A stretch of DNA of 64,000 nt from Liquidambar formosana (taxonomy: Eukaryota; Streptophyta; Magnoliopsida; Saxifragales; Altingiaceae), in assembly GCA_039720395.1 (NCBI GenBank), contig CM077824.1, positions 28,328,883 to 28,392,882 on the forward strand, given 5' to 3'. The position numbers were made by a program, and so were the translations under genes. Under the pieces are notes generated by a model. It was not told the origin of the DNA. It saw nothing but the letters and a program-made list of their open reading frames with translations, and ran no database searches. Position 1 is the stretch's first letter; the number at the start of each line of letters is the position of its first letter. Below are positions 57,355 to 64,000 of the stretch, piece by piece.

Positions 57355-59833
57355 CTATATGACATGGACCAAACACATGGAGGTTACCCGGCCCTGCTGA
57401 AATGTTGTTATGATAATTGTTGTGATATCTGTGGTTTAGTTTTTGTATTTATCATTATCATTGTTGTTATTGTTCCTTTTTGTTTTAAAAATTTCTGCTG
57501 AATTGGCAGGCAGCTGTTGTTTTTTTGGTACTTGTTTACTTAATGTAGAAAAAACTTAAGTTTGCATTCCGTCGTTCCATTTTATGTTACAGTATTTTTC
57601 TTTATTTCTTCGCGCACGCAATTTAGATACTTACTGGAATCATGCAGTATTTGGAAATAGATTTCGAAGAAAGAGACACTAGTCAGGCTGCATGGTGCCC
57701 AGAAGGCTTTTAGCACTAACATGAACCCCACTTCCAGGAAATGTTGGGAACAGAGAACTTACAATAATACGAACGCAAAGATGAGCTAACAAGACAATCT
57801 TAGGACACCAGACTACCTTCCTAGGAAGAAGGATTGAAAAAATTGAAACAACATTGTCGTCATGAGATTGTCTGATGGGAGAAATGGCTACTCGGATCAG
57901 AAGGACATAAACTAGAGCTATGCATTCCTGCTCTTCTGAATGTAGGCCCTTGAATTGTTACAAGCTTGATCGATCTAATTGGTTGTTATTTCTTCTCTAT
58001 GCTTGCCCCAAGGTATTAATATGCTAGAAAACAATGTGTCAGAAGCCAGAAATCACACAGCATGGATGAAGGGAACAATATATGAAGAAAACCTGAACCG
58101 ACAAACAAGAATGCAACCTTTTGTAAGCGTGTTTCGAGCAAAAAAAAAACGAAAAAAGAAAAAAAGAAAGGAAAAGAAGAAGACTAGGGGGGCCCAAGAG
58201 AGTGGTTCTATTTCGAAACTGTGCCGTACTCTTTAGAATTTAGTAAATATTCACTCAATTTTTATAAGTGATTAATATGGATAAAAAGGTTTTGCCCATC
58301 AAATTATAGCTATTTTACTTTAGTATTAGAAAATACTACTCTTAACAACATTTTCCTCACTCGCAAGAAAATTCTTTGCTCTGCCCCTAGTTGCATGTCC
58401 ACCACAGAAACATTTATTGTTTTAAATATTGGCTTGTTTTCCAAATAACAAGTCATTGTCGTCTTTAGTCACGTAATCATCCTTAAAATGAAGTGCTTTG
58501 TTCCACGACCAACCAACTGATGTAATTACAGGGGACTTGCGTTGTTTAATCACAAGTCACTGTCGTCTTCCCTCACATAATGATGAATGGATGAACATTA
58601 CTTTTGGATTTTAACTGAGACTGAAATTCTGATGATCAATTTAATATCTTCAGTTTCATTTCTTAGAATTATGTGCCTTGGACTCAATTAACTGGAGTAA
58701 AGCTTGAGATACCACTAATTGATAATTAACAAAAAAAAAAAAAAAAAAAAAAAAAAGACATGGTATATGCTGAGTTGAGGAACTGACTCAGCCGAGTTGG
58801 TCTCCTGACTCAAACCCACTAGCTTCTAGTTTTAAACCTTCACTAGTTGACAATTCAAACATTTAGCAATATATTGCCCAGCATCTTTTTTCATTTCGTG
58901 CCACCAAAAGAAAGCAAGGTCGATAAATAAATTGGGAATCATTGGGCAAAACATCTCAATAAAGGTCATCTTCATAAGCCAACACTGAGCCACTTAGAGG
59001 TAGCTCCGTCCTTTGGAAGAATCTGCAAAATGATGGGTGAGCCATCGCCCAGTAGGAAACATTTTTCCTCAATATTTTAAAACATAATATAAGTTGATAA
59101 CATGATAATATGGGAATGAAATCAAATATAATATGGAAAAGGAGCAATTACTTCACAGTAAAATAAAGACCAAGGTTGCAGTTCCAAAATTCCCATTTCC
59201 AACATAAAGATCAATTTCCAATTATAACCATTTTGGCTTCTCAAAATTTTCATTTAGGTTGCTAAGGGAATGCCATACATGACTTGTGGGGCTGATTTTT
59301 TACTCTTCCAAGACCCACGCGAGAGAATATAGGGATGCTCACCCTAAAATTTGAGGAAGACATAGTTAACCCACACTTCAAGCTCTCCACCATGCATCAT
59401 TTAGGGCATTCTCCACCCAATCAATTCCACAATTACCCATTAGATTAATTCTTTGCATTCTGGGTGGACCATATAATTGGACAAATTTGGAAGTTTTCAT
59501 GCTACGTAACTATCATAGTATCCAATTTAATACGGAAAATAAGATTGCGAAGTTCTTTGACCATGGATGGTCTCATATCGTATCAAGATGCAACGACCTA
59601 CTTGATATGGTTGAGGTGGTACTCCATTTAGCATTCCAATTGTGGCCACGTTTCATGTTTCCAAATCTAAAGATTCATTTTCGAAATAATCTCCAAAATT
59701 ACTTTAATAATGATCTATGTTGCCCAACTGGAAATGTAAGAATTCACTATAGTATGTTAGAAATAATGTGAGGAATTCTATAAATTTTAGCAATAAACAA
59801 ATGATATGAAATAACAATTAACCAAGATAATTA
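57355..59833. other. 3' flank of the LRAT gene and intergenic DNA
   Basis: The first few hundred bases should be its 3' untranslated region. Further on there is an A-rich tract (58138-58190), a poly-A run (58731-58756) and no supported frame or element ends. Confidence 0.45.
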
Positions 59834-60384
59834 TGTAATTAGAAAAGAGTTTAGAATAGCCTGTGGATTAAGGCACGCATGATGCGCTATCATTAGAGAA
59901 AATACACCCCCGTCTGTACTGGGTTTGATTAACGCTTCTCTCCCAAGATACAATGATCCTCTGGGTAGCCTTGTGTGCAGCTAAGACTTCCCACGAACCT
60001 TAAATTGCCCAATGCTCACGAAAATATATATATTTCAATGAAAATGGAAAAGCTCAAAATGCAAATGATGGAAAATCAACAATAGCAGATTTTTTATTAT
60101 AATATATACTTATTCTTTTAGATGTTATGTATCCAACGGCTATGTGCCTTATTGTATGCTTGTAGTGTGTAAATGATAATTAATTGATGGTGTTAATGGG
60201 TGCAGTTACATGCATATGTAACAGATGCAATAAAGTTGCCAATGGTCAAAAGACCAACGGCTCTATGCAATAAAGTTACCAATGGTCAAAAGACCAACAG
60301 CTCTAGAAGATGAAGACTAAGTAACACTGGTTACTTATGTTTCATCAATGCAATTATTTGCATTAATTTAAATCATATGTAACA
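59834..60384 (-). mobile_element. 3' LTR of a copia element
   Basis: On the minus strand it starts TGTTACATATGATTT at 60384, immediately after a purine tract CATGTGGGGGAA (60396-60385). The probable end is ...TAATTACA at 59834. The start is firm and the end tentative. A 40-bp unit is tandemly repeated in its upstream part (60225-60264 and 60265-60304), including ACCAACGGCTCT. Confidence 0.65.
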
Positions 60385-60963
60385 TTCCCCCACATGATTT
60401 AAATTTTTAAATAAAATATATATATATATATATACACAAAAATATAGTGAGCATTTTTTACCGTGCAATGGGTATAGGTACCTTCTGGGTTTAAACCTAC
60501 ACTTAGTGTTAGTAAATATCTACTTGAAGGAGCCGTAGTGAGCTAAGTCTTGAACTAGGTCCTTTGACTCAAATTTCAATTTACCACACACACAGTATGG
60601 GTAATTTCTAGGTTCTAGTTCGGGTTGCGCGTTAACGGTCATGTGCACGTATCTCGTATCATGAGTATTTTTAAAGAGTTGCCCATTTTCTCATAGTAGT
60701 GACCCCACTACTATACTCACTTAGGTGAGACCTCCAAGGGTGATCTGTGATCAACACCCCGTAGAATTCCTGCCTTGGCTCATTCAGAGTTAAGTTCTTC
60801 CTTAATCATCACAGTTTTGAGCACTTCACCATAGGCATGGGACTAGGGAATACCCCTCAAAATATATTAGTGCTCCTTCTAGTCACCCTACAGTTTCGTT
60901 CTTACCCATTGAACCCCCTTCATGGGATCTCCAATCATAGAGGTTGGGTGTCCACTGCGATGA

Positions 60964-61935
60964 CTAATTTATAGGCTTCAGTCCCATTCCCCTCGATGAT
61001 TCTATGACTAGCCTGCGTGCTAATCCTTTTGTAAGAGGATCTGCTATATTCTTTTCAGATCTCACATAGTCAAGTGATATTACACCATGAGATAATAATT
61101 GTTTAATGGAATTATGTCTAATTCTAATATGTCTCCTTTTCTCATTATAATTTTTACTATTAGCCTTTGCTATTGTAGCTTGGCTATCACAATGTATTGA
61201 GACTACTGGTATAGGTCTAGGCAATAATGGTATGTCTGCTAAAAGGCTTCTTAGCCATTCAGCTTCTGCACTAGCCAAATCTAAGGCTATAAATTCAGCT
61301 TCCATTGTGGATCTAGATATAACAGTTTGTTTAGCAGATCTCCAAGCAATTGCACCACCTCCTAAGGTAAAAACATAACCACTAGATAGCCTTGGTTTCA
61401 TCCGAATCTGAGATCCAGTTAGCATCACTGAATCCTTCCAATACTGTAGGAAAACCAGAATAATAAATTCCATATGAAATGTACCTTTAAGATATTTAAA
61501 TATCCTTTCTATGGCAGTCCAATGTTCAGTACTAGGATTATTTGTATATCTACTTAATCTACCCACAGCATATGCTATGTCAGGTCTAGTACAATTAGAA
61601 AGATACATCAAAGAACCAATTATTTGAGAATATTTATGTTGAGAAATACCTTCTCCATCATGTTTCTTCAAATTAATAGTAGGATCAAAAGGAGTAGAAA
61701 CAGATTGAACACCATAATAATCAAACTTTTTCAATAACTTTCTTAACAAAATGAGATTGAGACAAAGCAATTCCACTATCATTCTTAATTAATTTAATCC
61801 CCAAAATAACATTCGCAGGACCCATGTCTTTCATATCAAAATTATTGGACAAAAATTTCTTTGTCTCATTAACTACTTCTAAATTAGTACCGAAAATAAA
61901 AATATCATCAACATATAAGCAAAGAACTACATAAG
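60964..61935 (-). pseudogene. Ty1/copia reverse transcriptase-RNase H, 3' part
   Basis: On the minus strand the catalytic LYVDDIFIFG of reverse transcriptase is at about 61908-61879. After a frameshift near 61745 the frame continues through IIGSLMYLSNCTRPDIAYAV, SAKQTVISRSTMEAEFIAL and RRHIRIRHNSIKQLL to VRSEKNIADPLTKGL (61049-61005), the ordered RNase H blocks of copia elements. A second local disturbance replaces the usual segment near FIILVFLQYWKDS. The polyprotein upstream of the YVDD region is missing because another sequence begins at about 61936. Confidence 0.92.
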
Positions 61936-64000
61936 TGTACGGGGTAAAAACTGCTCCCCGAACTAAGTGTTGATGATGGAGCTTGCTCTCGCGCTTGGAC
62001 CTGCAATCACAAGCTTGGAAAAAGAGTCAGAGGGTAGGCCAAGGTGGTTTTGGCCAAGCCCTCTCCAAAGCTTAAGTCAGAAGCTATTTAGGGAGAATGA
62101 GGCAAGGAAGAAGATGAATCTCGGAGAATTAGGGTACTGTAGCTTACCGCATTTGGCTATATCGTATTCTTTTTATACCCACCTGTACGGACTGACCATG
62201 TGAGGTCAGGCAACTGCCTTGGTTAGGTCAGATCTGACCATGGTTTGCTAATAACCGTCTGACCATGGTTTGTTGATCGTGGTTGGGCATGGAACTATGG
62301 TTTCTAGTAACCGCTGTGTCAGGAATTACAGCTGCTGTGATAGTTTTGGACTGTAGTAGGATTTGGATTGTAGTGTGAGTCATAGGACAGATGTCCCGAG
62401 CCGAAGGTAAGCATCCGAGCTGAGAGATCACATGGTTTACATCAGGTCCCACCGTGTTGCATTAACCACGTGTCAAATATTGTGGTTTAACTCTTTGGCC
62501 CGAACTGAATCCTGGGGGGAAAGGAATCACGTGCGTTGTGACGGGCTTAGTTGAATTGCTTTTGCCACGTGTCACTGTTTCTGGTTTGAACTCATTATCC
62601 CAAGCTGGATCCTCCGTTCATAGATATTCCCACACAATTTGCCCCAATTATGACATTCCCGAGTTGGGACTTGTCATAATTTTATTTTGCTAAGTGTTTT
62701 ACCCTGTGCCCCTATGCCGTTTGGCGTTCTAGGGCTTAGCTGGCAGAAAATGGTTACGCCCTTCCGTATTTCAAGGCGCTGACGTCATGTGCCTTGGGGC
62801 TGTCTCATCCACCGTATATCGCATTTAATGCTGTAGAAGCATTATGTCTTTGTGGGGAAAGGTAATCACTGTTTACTTTACCTTTTGTATTCTCTCTCTA
62901 TTTTTATGCTTCTTATTTTCTCTGTGCTTTACTTTCTGCCTTCATCAAGAACACTCCGTGTATACCGTTCTTCTCACTAGAATCCACTGTTCCAGTGCCG
63001 TCGCTTGTGGAGAAGATCTACCTTGAATCTGCTCCTCATCTTGAGACTCGTTCTACTGAAGCTGTTCTTCGTTGGGAGATTGTTCTTGCTTTATCCACCT
63101 TTCCAGAGGCAGTTCTTGAAGATTCTTGGCATCCCGCCGCCCTGTCTTTCCAACGAACTCACTTTTCTGACCACCGTCTAATCTTCGCAACGGTATAACT
63201 TTTCTTTGCTCTTATTTTTCAGTTTGTACGGTTCTATTTTCTCTGCTTGGGGTTGTTGGTGTTGTTCTTGGGGTTTGTTTCGTGATCCTAGGGTTTTCCT
63301 CTGGTTTTTGGGGCAAATCGCCAAGATACCAATTTTCTCGCCTTTTAGGGTTTGAAAACGGAGTAAATTAAGACGGAGACCATTGGTCTCCTCTTTTTGT
63401 CTTTTTCCAACACGAGTTTAATGTTTCCCGAGCTGACACTTAGAAAAATTTTGGAGTCTGTTAAGACAGGGATACATACCTGTCAGGACTTGACTCTGAA
63501 AGTTCAGGTCAGGGGCATATGGCATAGGTAGTTATTCTGGATTTAACCTTCCCCTTTCAACTTGGCAGATGTCTTCTTTATGACATTAGGAACAACCCTG
63601 CAAGGATAGCAGAGTTTAAAGCCTTGTATGACTTGAAGACAGGAAGTTTAGCTTTCGGTTTGCTGAGCCCGGGGAGGACATCTATAGGTCAGATGCCCAG
63701 AAAGGCCTCCCTGTCCCCATTTGCTTTCATGGAGGGTGGAGTTCGAGTCCCGTTCTGACCTCCTCAATGACTTCCTTCTACTGTAGCATAGTTCCAACCC
63801 AGTTAGGGCTAAACCTTTAGGATTGTCCTGGGGGTTGTCCTTAACCAAATCTTAGGGAATCTGTTGGAGTGTGGGAGATACTCCATCACTACAAAATCTG
63901 CGCCCTCAAAACAAGCCCAACCACTATCTTTCCTCAAGCCTAGGAAAAAGCCCTTCGCACCACATCCCAGATTCTAATCCTGGAGCTCACGACCACGTCA
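61936..64000. other. Possible start of another retroelement; no supported gene
   Basis: Where copia homology ends, the text reads TGTACGGGGTAAAAACTGCT, an LTR-like start, preceded by ATAAG. Beyond it lie a run of TCTGACCATGGTT repeats (62190-62280), a CT-rich leader (62880-62960) and an open stretch at 62995-63198 ending at a possible GTATAA splice donor, whose product I do not recognise. CACTACAAAATCTGCGCCC at 63888 looks like a CACTA-type left end. Confidence 0.35.

Noticed and set aside
1..64000. tRNA, rRNA, CRISPR arrays and phage-like or viral replication modules
   Set aside because: Scanned for and not found; the short spaced repeats at 16250-16612 are CACTA subterminal repeats, not a CRISPR array.

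Overview
This window is nuclear DNA from a flowering plant, most likely a woody eudicot with a repeat-rich genome. The evidence is a PLS-class pentatricopeptide repeat (PPR) gene, a plant LRAT/NC-domain gene with a very long intron, and plant-type transposons throughout: Ty1/copia and Ty3/gypsy-like LTRs, TRIMs, CACTA, hAT, PIF/Harbinger, Stowaway and Tourist MITEs, and a LINE. No rRNA, tRNA, CRISPR or bacterial-type operon was seen. The species cannot be named from the sequence alone.

Layout. Positions 1-18.7 kb are almost wholly nested transposable elements. The window opens in the 3' part of a gypsy-type LTR (1-1077). Next comes a solo LTR 'A' (1333-8329, 5-bp target duplication GTTGT) holding two related solo LTRs: 'B' (2343-4337, duplication TATAC) and, inverted, 'C' (5197-7907). 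A fourth solo LTR 'D' (9289-18733, minus strand, duplication TGAAC) is the inverted relative of the window-opening LTR and was split by a CACTA transposon (10053-16621). From 18.7 to 43 kb is mixed euchromatin-like sequence. It contains one intact PPR gene (23148-24767), a PPR pseudogene (36226-36600), an intact gene for a small secretory-pathway membrane protein (40023-40652, minus), and scattered MITEs, TRIMs and transposase relics.

From 43.6 to 57.35 kb is one gene, an LRAT/NC-domain protein of 254 residues. Its two coding exons (43599-43692 and 56684-57354) are separated by a 12,991-bp intron. The intron has its own nested repeats: a non-autonomous LTR retrotransposon whose 3' LTR was entered by a 5'-truncated LINE (12-bp target duplication), a rearranged TRIM, a copia reverse-transcriptase relic holding a Stowaway MITE, and several simple repeats. 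From 57.4 kb to the end there is no convincing gene. This part contains the 3' half of a copia element (59834-61935, minus) and then what looks like the start of another retroelement.

The three intact genes are unrelated in function and do not form a cluster. The PPR protein is probably an organellar RNA-processing factor, the LRAT-domain protein belongs to a thiol-acyltransferase/hydrolase fold, and the membrane protein has no function I recognise. The feature most worth a second look is the set of palindrome-rich cassettes in solo LTRs A, B and C. They follow the same recognisable flank, but the palindrome itself differs completely between copies.
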